In this document: piece after piece, positions 22,727 through 30,310 of the stretch | How positions within the stretch are numbered: position 1 is the stretch's first letter | How the letters are laid out: every line of letters begins with the position of its first letter | From: Saccharomonospora azurea NA-128 | Lineage (GTDB): Bacteria; Actinomycetota; Actinomycetes; Mycobacteriales; Pseudonocardiaceae | Direction of reading: 5' to 3' | Assembly (NCBI RefSeq): GCF_000231055.2 | Contig: NZ_CM001466.1 | Span: 4,102,386 to 4,136,546, forward strand | DNA length: 34,161 nucleotides | Notes under the pieces: generated by a model | Told to the model about the DNA's origin: nothing | Database searches by the model: none | What the model saw: the letters and a program-made list of their open reading frames with translations, nothing else | Position numbers and translations under genes: made by a program

Positions 22727-23183
22727 GGGCCGGAGAGGTGTATTTCCGTCGGAGAGCGGCGGGAGCGGTCGAGTACAGCGTTTGATCACTCTGCGCCAGG
22801 TATTCGGTGAGCGGTCCATCCGATCAGGTGAACGGTCCTGCGCTCGATGAGCGCTACGTGTTGCGCTGGTCACAGCTTTGGACAAAGTGCTGGTCCGAAC
22901 GCTCACCCACGGACGGTCATCGATTGCCTCCGCTGGGTTGGTGGACTCGTGGAACGCTCTTTCGTAATCTGGCCGAGATCTCGCGCCAGGTAGCCGTTCC
23001 ACCAGAGGTCGGCACGCGGGATCGCCGCCGAAACAGCTTGTCGGGGAGCTGTGCCGGATCCGACGCGACAATGTCGACGCCGGCTGTCGAACGATCAGCA
23101 CTGCGATGTTCTTCGGCATGACGGTGCCCGCGTCGTGGCGGTTACCCGGCAGGCGGCCGGAGAGCAAAGGAGACCCACGCGAC
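22727..23183 (+). other. 457-bp non-coding region before the RipC-like gene
   Basis: This is the only long gene-free stretch. Its base composition is visibly less GC-rich than the genes, and the frames that happen to be open use third positions unlike real genes here. Small hairpins are present: GCGCTC-gat-GAGCGC (22840-22854) and ACAGCT/AGCTGT near 23033-23053. I looked for the conserved core of the c-di-AMP (ydaO) riboswitch, which often precedes actinobacterial cell-wall hydrolases, and did not find it. It probably contains the promoter and a long 5' leader of the hydrolase gene. Confidence 0.5.
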
Positions 23184-24245
23184 GTGCAGTCGCATCCCGT
23201 GAAACGCGTGGTGTCGGGAGCGCTGGCGGCCTGCGCCGTGATCGCGGTCGTCACCTTCGCGCAGACGCCCGCGACGGCGAGCCCCACGAACCCCGCGGTC
23301 CCCGCCCCACAGCAGCCCCAGAGCACCTCCGAGGCGCTGGAGAAATACCGGGAGCTCGCCACCAAGGCTCAGAAGCTCAACGAGGAGTACCTCTCCGCGA
23401 AGCAGGAACTCGCGGACAAGAAGAAGGAACTCGAGAAGTACGACAAGACCCTCGAGAAGGCCAAGAAGGCCGAGAAGGGTGCCCGCAAGGACGAGGAGGT
23501 CTTCCGCAAGGAGGTCGACCGGTTCGCGGGCGCGTCGTTCACCAGCGGCGCCCAGCTGAGCAAGCTGTCGGCGCTGCTCACGGGCGACTCGCCGCAGCAC
23601 TTCCTCGACCGGTCCTCGGCCATCGACCTGCTCGCGACCGACAAGAACCGGGCGCTGCAGGCCCTGCGGGGTGCCGTCGACAAGGCGGAGGAGAGCCGCG
23701 ACAAGGCGGCCGAGGCCCGGCAGAAGGCCAAGGAGGCGAAGGACAAGGCCGCCAAGATCGCCGCGGATCTCAAGGACCGCAAGGAGAAGCTCGACGAGCA
23801 GATCGAAGAGGTCAAGGCTCAGGCCGGTCTGCTGAGCGATGCCGACAAGGCGCAGCAGCAGGACACCGGGCCCGACCCGGGCAAGGTCACGGCTCCGGGC
23901 GCGGCCGCCCAGGTCGCGGTGGACGCCGCGCTCAGCCAGCGGGGCAAGCCGTACGCGTGGGGCGCCACCGGTCCGAACAGCTACGACTGCTCCGGGTTGA
24001 CCCAGTGGGCGTACGCGCAGGCCGGCATCAGCATCCCCCGCAACAGCGGAGCCCAGTCGGGGTTCGGCACGCCGATCCCGCGGTCGCAGCTGCAGCCGGG
24101 TGACCTGGTGTTCTTCGGCTCGCCGGTCTACCACGTCGGCATCTACATCGGCGGCGGCAACATGGTCCACGCGCCCACGACGGGTGACGTGGTGAAGGTC
24201 GCGCCGATCCAGGCCGAGTACAGCGGCGCGCGCCGGGTCGCCTGA
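23184..24245 (+). CDS. Secreted NlpC/P60 peptidoglycan endopeptidase (RipC-like)
   Basis: A 353-residue secreted hydrolase expected to cleave within peptidoglycan stem peptides during growth and division. A signal peptide covers about 1-32 (VVSGALAACAVIAVVTFAQTPATA). A long Lys/Glu/Ala-rich coiled coil at about 48-220 precedes the C-terminal NlpC/P60 domain (240-353). The catalytic Cys269 in YDCSGLTQWAY, His317 in YHVGIYIGGG and the MVHAPTTG segment are intact. Domain order matches RipC/Rv2190c, where the coiled coil restrains the enzyme until an FtsEX-type partner acts. GTG 23184 is chosen because AAAGGAGA (23166-23173) lies about 11 nt upstream. In mycobacteria it also neighbours pimB. Confidence 0.9.
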   Translation: MQSHPVKRVVSGALAACAVIAVVTFAQTPATASPTNPAVPAPQQPQSTSEALEKYRELATKAQKLNEEYLSAKQELADKKKELEKYDKTLEKAKKAEKGARKDEEVFRKEVDRFAGASFTSGAQLSKLSALLTGDSPQHFLDRSSAIDLLATDKNRALQALRGAVDKAEESRDKAAEARQKAKEAKDKAAKIAADLKDRKEKLDEQIEEVKAQAGLLSDADKAQQQDTGPDPGKVTAPGAAAQVAVDAALSQRGKPYAWGATGPNSYDCSGLTQWAYAQAGISIPRNSGAQSGFGTPIPRSQLQPGDLVFFGSPVYHVGIYIGGGNMVHAPTTGDVVKVAPIQAEYSGARRVA

Positions 24246-24279
24246 CCCCGGCACGCGCCCGGTCCCCGCCGGGGCGGGA

Positions 24280-24285
24280 TAGTCT
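24280..24285 (+). promoter_or_regulatory. -10 element of pimB (leaderless)
   Basis: TAGTCT followed by 6 nt and ATG 24292; no ribosome binding site. Confidence 0.5.
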
Positions 24286-24291
24286 CGCACC

Positions 24292-25488
24292 ATGCCTCGC
24301 ACGTTGCTGGTGACGAACGACTTCCCGCCCCGGCCCGGGGGCATCCAGTCGTATCTGCACGCGTTGGCCACGCGGCTTCCCGCCGACGATCTGGTGGTCT
24401 ACGCGCCCTCCTGGGAGCGGGAGTCGGGGTCGCACTCGCGTTTCGACGCCGACCAGCCGTTCGAGGTCGTCCGCCATCCCACGTCGCTCATGCTCCCCAC
24501 CCCCGACGTGTTGCGCCGGGCGTCGCAGCTCGTGCGTTCGCGGCAGTGCGAGACCGTGTGGTTCGGCGCCGCCGCCCCCCTCGCTCTGCTCGCCGACCCG
24601 CTGCGCCGGGTGGGCGCCCACCGCGTCGTCGCCTCCACTCACGGACACGAGGTCGGCTGGTCGATGCTGCCGCTGGCCCGTCAGGCTCTGGGGCGCATCG
24701 GACGGACCACGGACGTGCTCACGTTCGTCAGCCACTACACACGGCGCCGGTTCGCCTCGGCCTTCGGTCCGTTGGCGGGACTGGAACATCTACCGTCCGG
24801 AGTGGACCCTCAGGTGTTCCGCCCCGACGACGCCGCGCGTTCCGAGCTGCGCAGTCGCTACGGCCTGAGTGACCGGCCGACGGTGGTCTGCGTGTCGCGG
24901 CTGGTGCCGCGCAAGGGCCAGGACATGCTGGTGAAGGCACTTCCGGAACTGCGGCGCAGGGTTCCGGACGCGGCGTTGCTTCTCGTCGGCGGTGGTCCGT
25001 ACCGCCGCACGCTCACGGAGCTCGCCGAGCACTGTGGTGTTGCCGACCACGTCGTCTTCACTGGTTCCGTGCCGTGGGAGGAACTGCCGGCTCACTACAC
25101 GGCGGGTGACGTGTTCGCCATGCCCGCGCGGACTCGGGGCAAGGGACTCGACGTCGAGGGCCTGGGCATCGTGTACCTGGAGGCGTCCGCGACGGGCCTG
25201 CCGGTGGTGGCGGGCAACTCGGGTGGCGCGCCGGAGACGGTGTTGGACGAGGTCACCGGCCACGTGGTCGACGGCCGCGAGCAGTCCGCGCTCGTCGACA
25301 CGCTCGCCGCGTTGCTCGGCGACCCGGTCAGGGCGCGCCGGATGGGCGAGGCGGGCCGGAAGTGGGTCGGCGAACACTGGCGGTGGGACGTGCTGGCCCA
25401 GCGCCTGTCCGATCTCCTCGCCGGTCGGCGGACGTTGGGCCGGGCCGCGCAAGTCCGCCCGCGTCACAGCGGCCGGACCGTGAGCTGA
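24292..25488 (+). CDS. pimB: GDP-mannose-dependent phosphatidylinositol mannosyltransferase PimB'
   Basis: A GT4-family glycosyltransferase of 398 residues that adds the second mannose to phosphatidylinositol monomannoside on the cytoplasmic face, starting PIM, lipomannan and lipoarabinomannan synthesis. Visible features are the N-terminal TNDFPPRPGGIQSYLHAL acceptor loop, STHGHEVGWSMLP, FVSHYTRRRF, VCVSRLVPRKGQDMLV and the C-terminal EX7E segment DVEGLGIVYLEASATGLPVVAGNSGG. Its presence next to the RipC-like gene repeats the mycobacterial order Rv2190c-Rv2188c. It ends 10 bp before the convergent kinase-like gene with no clear terminator. Confidence 0.9.
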   Translation: MPRTLLVTNDFPPRPGGIQSYLHALATRLPADDLVVYAPSWERESGSHSRFDADQPFEVVRHPTSLMLPTPDVLRRASQLVRSRQCETVWFGAAAPLALLADPLRRVGAHRVVASTHGHEVGWSMLPLARQALGRIGRTTDVLTFVSHYTRRRFASAFGPLAGLEHLPSGVDPQVFRPDDAARSELRSRYGLSDRPTVVCVSRLVPRKGQDMLVKALPELRRRVPDAALLLVGGGPYRRTLTELAEHCGVADHVVFTGSVPWEELPAHYTAGDVFAMPARTRGKGLDVEGLGIVYLEASATGLPVVAGNSGGAPETVLDEVTGHVVDGREQSALVDTLAALLGDPVRARRMGEAGRKWVGEHWRWDVLAQRLSDLLAGRRTLGRAAQVRPRHSGRTVS

Positions 25489-25498
25489 CCGGCGCGGA

Positions 25499-26143
25499 TC
25501 ACCCTTCGCGCAGGGCGGGGCGTTGCGGATCGTCCATCCGCACCACGACGTCGGCGAGCTCGACCGGACGCACCTCCTCGTCGTAGCGCGCGTAGGCGGG
25601 CAGTGCCCAGTGGGTGTCGTCGGGCAGCCGTCGCCGGAGCGCGCCGGGGGAGAGCCACAGGTGCACGGTCAGCTCGGCGGGAAGTCCTTGTCCGAGCAGG
25701 AGTTCGCCGTCCACGAGCACGACGCCGCCGTCGGGCAGGCGCGTGCGAGGCAGGCGGAAGGCCCGGTCGCGGTCGGCGTCCCATAGGGCGGGCAGGACGT
25801 GGCCGGTGCCCGAGTCCTCCAACGGGTCGAGCACCTCGCGCCGGAGCCCGGCGACGTCGAGCCAGTCCTCGTAGCGCACGTCGGGGTCGTACCTGCCGCG
25901 CTCGTAGCGCAGTGAGGCGGGGCGCAGGAAGTCCCGGGCCGACACCCGCAGCACGGGGTGTCCGCGAACCCGCAGCGGGTCGACGAGCGCGTCGGCCAGG
26001 CCCGTGGAGTCCGTGGCGGTCTCGGCGCCGTCGACGAGCACGCGCGTCCACCGGGTGCGCGCGGCGAGGTCCGCGACACGATCGGCGAGTTCGGCCACCA
26101 GGCGCTCGACCGTGATGGGCCGGTACCGGACGCTGGTCGCCAT
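25499..26143 (-). CDS. Uridine-kinase-like P-loop protein with degenerate Walker A
   Basis: A 214-residue protein with the layout of the uridine kinase/phosphoribulokinase superfamily: an N-terminal strand-loop ([20 protein letters not shown]), an acceptor region ([29 protein letters not shown]), [10 protein letters not shown] and the lid-like [10 protein letters not shown]. The P-loop GxxxxGK[ST] is replaced by GAETATDST with no Lys, so ATP binding or catalysis is doubtful. The start ATG 26143 has TACCGT 7 nt upstream. It is divergent from bioA, with 52 bp between starts and a perfect palindrome centred there. A link to biotin metabolism is suggested only by this shared region. Confidence 0.75.
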   Translation of the reverse strand: MATSVRYRPITVERLVAELADRVADLAARTRWTRVLVDGAETATDSTGLADALVDPLRVRGHPVLRVSARDFLRPASLRYERGRYDPDVRYEDWLDVAGLRREVLDPLEDSGTGHVLPALWDADRDRAFRLPRTRLPDGGVVLVDGELLLGQGLPAELTVHLWLSPGALRRRLPDDTHWALPAYARYDEEVRPVELADVVVRMDDPQRPALREG

Positions 26144-26150
26144 GACCGTC

Positions 26151-26156
26151 ACGGTA
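26151..26156 (-). promoter_or_regulatory. -10 element of kinase-like gene (leaderless)
   Basis: TACCGT on the minus strand, 7 nt before ATG 26143. Confidence 0.45.
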
Positions 26157-26163
26157 GCCGGTC

Positions 26164-26179
26164 CGCGGCGTACGCCGCG
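26164..26179. promoter_or_regulatory. 16-bp perfect palindrome between divergent bioA and kinase-like promoters
   Basis: CGCGGCGTACGCCGCG sits where the -35 regions of both divergent promoters would lie: 7 bp from the minus-strand -10 (26151-26156) and 3 bp from the plus-strand -10 (26183-26188). A dimeric repressor bound here would block both genes. It does not resemble the BioQ boxes of Corynebacterium or mycobacteria. Confidence 0.6.
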
Positions 26180-26182
26180 TCG

Positions 26183-26188
26183 TACAGT
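26183..26188 (+). promoter_or_regulatory. -10 element of bioA (leaderless)
   Basis: TACAGT followed by 7 nt and ATG 26196; no ribosome binding site. Confidence 0.5.
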
Positions 26189-26195
26189 GCCGGGC

Positions 26196-27494
26196 ATGAC
26201 GTCCGATTCGCCGATGCACGAACTCCTCCGTCTCGACACCCGCCACGTGTGGCACCCGTACGGGCCGATGCCGGCCACGGTGCCGCCGCTGCTGGTGGAG
26301 GAGGCGTCGGGGGTTCGGCTGCGGTTGGCCGACGGCACGGAGCTCATCGACGGCATGTCGTCGTGGTGGGCGGTCGTCCACGGTCACCGGCACCCGGTCC
26401 TCGACGCGGCGTTGCGCGAGCAGGCGGGCAGGATGAGCCACGTCATGTTCGGCGGGCTGACGCACGAACCCGCCATCCGCCTGGCGACCAACCTCGTCGA
26501 CCTCACGCCCGACGGGCTGGAGCACGTGTTCCTGTGCGACTCGGGCTCGGTGTCGGTCGAGGTCGCGCTCAAGATGTGTCTGCAGTACTGGCGTTCTCTC
26601 GGCCGGACGAAGAAGACGCGCATGCTCACCTGGCGGGGCGGGTACCACGGCGACACCTTCCACCCCATGAGCGTGTGCGACCCGGAGGGCGGCATGCACG
26701 CCCTGTGGCGTGGTGTGTTGCCGGAGCAGGTGTTCGTCCCCGAACCGCCGCCGGGCTTCGACGCCCCGGTCGACCAGTCCTACGTGGACGTCCTCGTGCG
26801 TGCGGTCGAGGAGCACGCCGACGAGCTCGCCGCCGTGGTGGTGGAGCCGGTCGTGCAGGGTGCCGGTGGGATGCGCTTCCACAATCCCGATTACCTGCGG
26901 GTGCTGCGCGAGGTCACCGAGCGCCACGACGTGCTGCTGGTGTTCGACGAGATCGCCACCGGTTTCGGCCGCACGGGTGCGTTCTTCGCGGCCGAGCATG
27001 CGGGGGTGACGCCGGACGTCTTCTGTGTGGGCAAGGCGTTGACCGGCGGGTACCTCACGATGGCCGCGACGCTGTGCACGCCGCGGGTGGCCGACGGCAT
27101 CTCCCGCGGCGAGGTGCCGGTGCTCGCGCACGGGCCGACGTTCATGGGCAACCCGCTCGCGGCCGCCGTCGCCAACGCCTCGATCGGGCTGCTGGCCGAC
27201 GGTTCGTGGCGCGACGAGGTGCGCCGCATCGAGCGCGCGCTCACCGAGGGGCTCGCGCCCGCGGCGGAGGTGCCGGGTGTGCTCGACGTCCGCGTGCTCG
27301 GCGCCATCGGGGTGGTCCAGCTCGACCGGCCGGTGGACATGGCGGTGGCGACGGAGACGTTGACCTCACGCGGCGTGTGGTTGCGACCGTTCCGCGACCT
27401 CGTCTACACCATGCCGCCGTACGTCACGTCGGACGCCGACCTCGCGCTCGTGACCGAGGCGATGGTGGCCACCGCGAGGGTGCTGACCGCGTAG
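26196..27494 (+). CDS. bioA: Adenosylmethionine-8-amino-7-oxononanoate aminotransferase BioA
   Basis: A PLP enzyme of 432 residues that converts 7-keto-8-aminopelargonate to 7,8-diaminopelargonate with S-adenosylmethionine as amino donor. Features of class III aminotransferases are seen: HVWHPYGPM near the N-terminus, [58 protein letters not shown] and the PLP lysine Lys280 in [14 protein letters not shown] 26196 is chosen from the TACAGT hexamer 7 nt upstream. The pathway order bioA-bioF-bioD of mycobacteria is broken here: bioD follows directly after a 155-bp gap and bioF is not in the window. Confidence 0.95.
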   Translation: MTSDSPMHELLRLDTRHVWHPYGPMPATVPPLLVEEASGVRLRLADGTELIDGMSSWWAVVHGHRHPVLDAALREQAGRMSHVMFGGLTHEPAIRLATNLVDLTPDGLEHVFLCDSGSVSVEVALKMCLQYWRSLGRTKKTRMLTWRGGYHGDTFHPMSVCDPEGGMHALWRGVLPEQVFVPEPPPGFDAPVDQSYVDVLVRAVEEHADELAAVVVEPVVQGAGGMRFHNPDYLRVLREVTERHDVLLVFDEIATGFGRTGAFFAAEHAGVTPDVFCVGKALTGGYLTMAATLCTPRVADGISRGEVPVLAHGPTFMGNPLAAAVANASIGLLADGSWRDEVRRIERALTEGLAPAAEVPGVLDVRVLGAIGVVQLDRPVDMAVATETLTSRGVWLRPFRDLVYTMPPYVTSDADLALVTEAMVATARVLTA

Positions 27495-27557
27495 CGGAAC
27501 GGACCCGTTCGCTCCCGCGGCGGGCACGCCGGAGAACACCCGTTCCGGGGTCCGGGA

Positions 27558-27574
27558 CACCGGCTCGGCCGGTG
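27558..27574. repeat. Triloop palindrome 1 between bioA and bioD
   Basis: CACCGGC-tcg-GCCGGTG, perfect 7-bp arms. With a second triloop palindrome 31 bp further on, it lies in the 155-bp gap before bioD; it could serve as terminator of bioA or as an operator. Confidence 0.5.
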
Positions 27575-27605
27575 ACCCGGACGGTTCGGACCCGCCCGTG
27601 TGAAG

Positions 27606-27622
27606 ACCGGGTGAGACCCGGT
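27606..27622. repeat. Triloop palindrome 2 upstream of the bioD promoter
   Basis: ACCGGGT-gag-ACCCGGT, perfect 7-bp arms, ending 14 bp before the bioD -10 hexamer, i.e. where a -35 region or operator would be. Confidence 0.5.
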
Positions 27623-27636
27623 GAGGTCGTCGGTAC

Positions 27637-27642
27637 TAGTGT
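27637..27642 (+). promoter_or_regulatory. -10 element of bioD (leaderless)
   Basis: TAGTGT followed by 7 nt and GTG 27650; no ribosome binding site. It implies bioD can be transcribed separately from bioA. Confidence 0.45.
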
Positions 27643-27649
27643 CGCTGCC

Positions 27650-28375
27650 GTGACCGTGCTGGTGATGTCCGGAACCGGAACCGGCGTGGGCAAGACCGTC
27701 GTGACGGCGGCCGTTGCCGCGCTGGCGATGAACGACGGTCAACGCGTCGCCGTGCTCAAGCCCGCCCAGACCGGGGTCGCGCCCGGAGAACCCGGTGATC
27801 TCGCCGACGTGCGCCGCCTCGCCGGGGACGTGACCACGTGCGAACTGCGCCGCTATCCCGACCCCCTTTCGCCCGAAGCCGCCGCCCGTCGCAGCGGGCT
27901 GCCGGAGGTGACTCCCGCCGACGTGGCGGCCGCGGCCACCCGCCTGCACGAGGACCACGACCTGGTGCTCGTGGAGGGCGCGGGTGGCCTGCTCGTCCGG
28001 TTCGACTCGACGGGCGGGACCCTCGCCGACGTGGCGTGGGCACTCGCTGCGCCCGTGGTCGTCGTGGCGGAGGCCGGTCTCGGTACGCTGAACGCCACGG
28101 CGCTGACCGCGGAGGTCGCCACCCGGCGTGGACTGGATGTCCTGGGCGTCGTGATCGGCGCCTGGCCGTCCAACCCCGACCTGGCCGCTCGCTGCAACGC
28201 CGCGGACCTGCCCGTGGCCGCCGCCGCCCCGCTGCTCGGGGCGCTGCCCGCGGGGCTCGCGGCGGTGAACGGCCAGGAGTTCCTCGACGAGGCGCGCAAG
28301 GGCCTGGCACCGTGGTTGGGCGGCTCGTTCGACCCCGACCTGTTCGCCCGCGCCGCGGCGGCGACCGGCACGTGA
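27650..28375 (+). CDS. bioD: Dethiobiotin synthetase BioD
   Basis: ATP-dependent closure of the ureido ring of 7,8-diaminopelargonate to dethiobiotin. 241 residues with the P-loop SGTGTGVGKTVVTAAV near the N-terminus, VLKPAQTGV, RRYPDPLSPEAAARRSG and LVLVEGAGGLLVRFD, all typical of BioD. Upstream in-frame sequence has no plausible start; GTG 27650 is supported by the TAGTGT hexamer 7 nt before it. It is 72 bp upstream of bioB, which has its own ribosome binding site. Confidence 0.93.
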   Translation: MTVLVMSGTGTGVGKTVVTAAVAALAMNDGQRVAVLKPAQTGVAPGEPGDLADVRRLAGDVTTCELRRYPDPLSPEAAARRSGLPEVTPADVAAAATRLHEDHDLVLVEGAGGLLVRFDSTGGTLADVAWALAAPVVVVAEAGLGTLNATALTAEVATRRGLDVLGVVIGAWPSNPDLAARCNAADLPVAAAAPLLGALPAGLAAVNGQEFLDEARKGLAPWLGGSFDPDLFARAAAATGT

Positions 28376-28447
28376 CGTACGTCGCTGTGCCACCCCGGCC
28401 CCGTCCGTCAGACTCGTGACCACAGTCAGCAAGCCGAAGGAGATGCC

Positions 28448-29464
28448 GTGACGGCAGCAGCCACGGAGGCGGAGATCCTCACGATCGCACGTCAGCAGGT
28501 GTTGGAGGACGGCACCGGGTTGTCGCAGGAGCAGGTCCTCGACGTGCTTCGCCTCGGTGACGACCAGATTCCCGCCCTGCTGTCACTCGCCCACGACGTC
28601 CGGATGCGCTGGTGCGGCCCCGAGGTCGAGGTCGAGGGCATCATCAGCGTGAAGACCGGCGGGTGCCCCGAGGACTGCCACTTCTGCTCGCAGTCCGGTC
28701 GGTTCCCGACCCCGGTCCGTTCCGCGTGGCTCGACATCCCCGGCTTGGTGAAGGCCGCCGCCGAGACCGCCGCCACCGGCGCCACCGAGTTCTGCATCGT
28801 GGCGGCCGTCCGCGGTCCGGACGCGCGCCTGATGTCGCAGGTGCGGGACGGCATCAAGGCCATCCGGGAGTCCGGCAACGACATCCAGATCGCGTGCTCG
28901 CTCGGCATGTTGACCCAGGAGCAGGTCGACGAGCTCGTCGACATGGGCGTGCACCGCTACAACCACAACCTCGAGACCGCTCGTTCCCACTTCCCCAACG
29001 TGGTCACCACGCACACGTGGGAGGAGCGCTGGGAAACGCTGCGCATGGTCCGCGAGGCCGGTATGGAGGTCTGCAGCGGCGGCATCATCGGCATGGGCGA
29101 GTCGCTGGAGCAGCGGGCCGAGTTCGCGGTGCAGCTCGCGGAGCTGGACCCGCACGAGGTGCCGATGAACTTCCTCATCCCGCAGCCCGGCACCCCGTAC
29201 GAGTCGTTCGAGGTCGTGGAGGGCAAGGACGCGCTGCGGGTCGTCGCGGCGTTCCGGCTCGCGATGCCGCGCACGATGCTGCGGTTCGCCGGCGGCCGCG
29301 AGCTCACGCTCGGCGACCTCGGCGCCGAGCAGGGCATCCTCGGTGGTGTCAACGCCATCATCGTGGGCAACTACCTGACCAACCTCGGTCGCCCGGCCCA
29401 GCGGGACCTCGACATGCTGGGCGATCTGAAGATGCCGATCAAGGCACTCAGCGACAGCCTGTGA
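28448..29464 (+). CDS. bioB: Biotin synthase BioB
   Basis: A radical SAM enzyme of 338 residues that inserts sulfur into dethiobiotin. The SAM-cluster cysteines Cys73, Cys77 and Cys80 lie in [46 protein letters not shown] and [15 protein letters not shown] are further family segments covering the 2Fe-2S site and substrate pocket. GTG 28448 follows AAGGAG (28438-28443) at a normal spacing. The immediately downstream small gene encodes the auxiliary protein that mycobacterial-type BioB needs. Confidence 0.96.
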   Translation: MTAAATEAEILTIARQQVLEDGTGLSQEQVLDVLRLGDDQIPALLSLAHDVRMRWCGPEVEVEGIISVKTGGCPEDCHFCSQSGRFPTPVRSAWLDIPGLVKAAAETAATGATEFCIVAAVRGPDARLMSQVRDGIKAIRESGNDIQIACSLGMLTQEQVDELVDMGVHRYNHNLETARSHFPNVVTTHTWEERWETLRMVREAGMEVCSGGIIGMGESLEQRAEFAVQLAELDPHEVPMNFLIPQPGTPYESFEVVEGKDALRVVAAFRLAMPRTMLRFAGGRELTLGDLGAEQGILGGVNAIIVGNYLTNLGRPAQRDLDMLGDLKMPIKALSDSL

Positions 29465-29474
29465 GTGAGGTGAC

Positions 29475-29684
29475 GTGAACCCGGTCCACTGCGTCCACTG
29501 TGGCGGCCTGCTGTCCGCCTCCGGGCACGAGAAGTGTCGGAATCCACGCACGGCCCTGGAGCCGCCGCGCTACTGCCCCCAGTGCGCGCGGCGCATGGTG
29601 GTGCAGGTGACCCCCACGGGGTGGACGGCACGGTGCAGCAGGCACGGCGAAACCTCCTCCTCCGGAGCGGTCACCACCGGCTAG
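29475..29684 (+). CDS. bsaP: Biotin synthase auxiliary protein BsaP
   Basis: A 69-residue Cys-rich protein directly behind bioB (10 bp gap, GTG 29475 after GAGG). It matches the M. tuberculosis Rv1590 pattern: CVHC (Cys6, Cys9), Cys21, CPQC (Cys34, Cys37) and Cys54 before RHG. Rv1590 has been described as a protein that mycobacterial BioB requires to turn dethiobiotin into biotin. Paired CxxC motifs suggest that it binds a metal or Fe-S cluster. Identification rests on the residue pattern and the conserved bioB-bsaP-DUF2567 order. Confidence 0.85.
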   Translation: MNPVHCVHCGGLLSASGHEKCRNPRTALEPPRYCPQCARRMVVQVTPTGWTARCSRHGETSSSGAVTTG

Positions 29685-29724
29685 GCTCGCTCACGAGGCA
29701 GAGCGGGGCCGTCGCGGGGAGGGT

Positions 29725-30306
29725 GTGGAGTTGTCGGAGCAGGCAGGCGCCGGGCGGGGCCACGCGACGCTCGTGCAGGCGACCGGCCAGGTGTCCCGAG
29801 TGGTGGTCCGCGCGGACCTGCTGCCCGCGTTCAGCGCGGTGTCGTTGATCGCGCTTCTCGGGCTGCCGCTCGGCTGGATCTGGTCCCGGCTCGCTCCTCC
29901 CCAGCGGATGCGTGTGGTCACGCGGGAACACCAGCTGGCCCCGTTGACGGCGGAGAGCTGGCACCGCTTCGACGACCTGGCGATCTTCCTGCTGATCGGT
30001 CTGGTGGCGGGGTTGCTCGTCGGCGTGGTGGTCTGGCTGCTGCGCGCCCGTCGCGGGCCGGTGATGCTCGTGGGGGCCGTCCTCGGATCGCTGCTGAGCG
30101 CGTGGCTCGCGATGCGCATGGGCACGGCGTTCGCCGAGGCGAGGTTCTCGCTTCCGACCTCGGCGGAGCTCGGCGCGGTGGTCGACCGGGCGCCCGTGCT
30201 GGAGACGGGCTGGGCGTTGCTCGCGCAACCGCTCACCACGGCCTTCGCGTACGGGACGCTGGCGGCCTGGAACGCCCGCGACGACCTCGGCAGGCGGCTG
30301 GGCTGA
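29725..30306 (+). CDS. DUF2567 membrane protein
   Basis: An integral membrane protein of 193 residues from GTG 29725, of the Rv1591/DUF2567 type. Helices are visible at about 32-55 (LLPAFSAVSLIALLGLPLGWIW), 84-106 (LAIFLLIGLVAGLLVGVVVWLL), 110-132 (VMLVGAVLGSLLSAWLAM) and near the C-terminus (ETGWALLAQPLTTAFAYGTL). GGGGAGG (29717-29722) is only 2 nt from GTG but about 8 nt from the TTG at 29731, so TTG may be the true start (two residues shorter). A TAGGCT hexamer (29682-29687) overlapping the bsaP stop may give it a separate promoter. Function is not established. Convergent with the LON-domain gene, 4 bp apart. Confidence 0.82.
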   Translation: MELSEQAGAGRGHATLVQATGQVSRVVVRADLLPAFSAVSLIALLGLPLGWIWSRLAPPQRMRVVTREHQLAPLTAESWHRFDDLAIFLLIGLVAGLLVGVVVWLLRARRGPVMLVGAVLGSLLSAWLAMRMGTAFAEARFSLPTSAELGAVVDRAPVLETGWALLAQPLTTAFAYGTLAAWNARDDLGRRLG

Positions 30307-30310
30307 GCGC

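Noticed and set aside
22807-23121. A 104-codon open frame in the gap before the RipC-like gene
   Set aside because: Third codon positions are not GC-rich as in all real genes here, there is no convincing ribosome binding site, and the product resembles no family.
22727-23183. c-di-AMP (ydaO-type) riboswitch before the cell-wall hydrolase
   Set aside because: The conserved core segments of that riboswitch are not present on either strand of this stretch.
24258-24276. Intrinsic terminator after the RipC-like gene (CCCC-gcc-GGGG)
   Set aside because: The stem has only four pairs, there is no T-tract, and it overlaps the pimB promoter region.
28376-28447. Separate promoter for bioB in the 72-bp bioD-bioB gap
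   Set aside because: No TANNNT hexamer at the right distance was clear; bioB has a normal ribosome binding site and is probably read from the bioD promoter.
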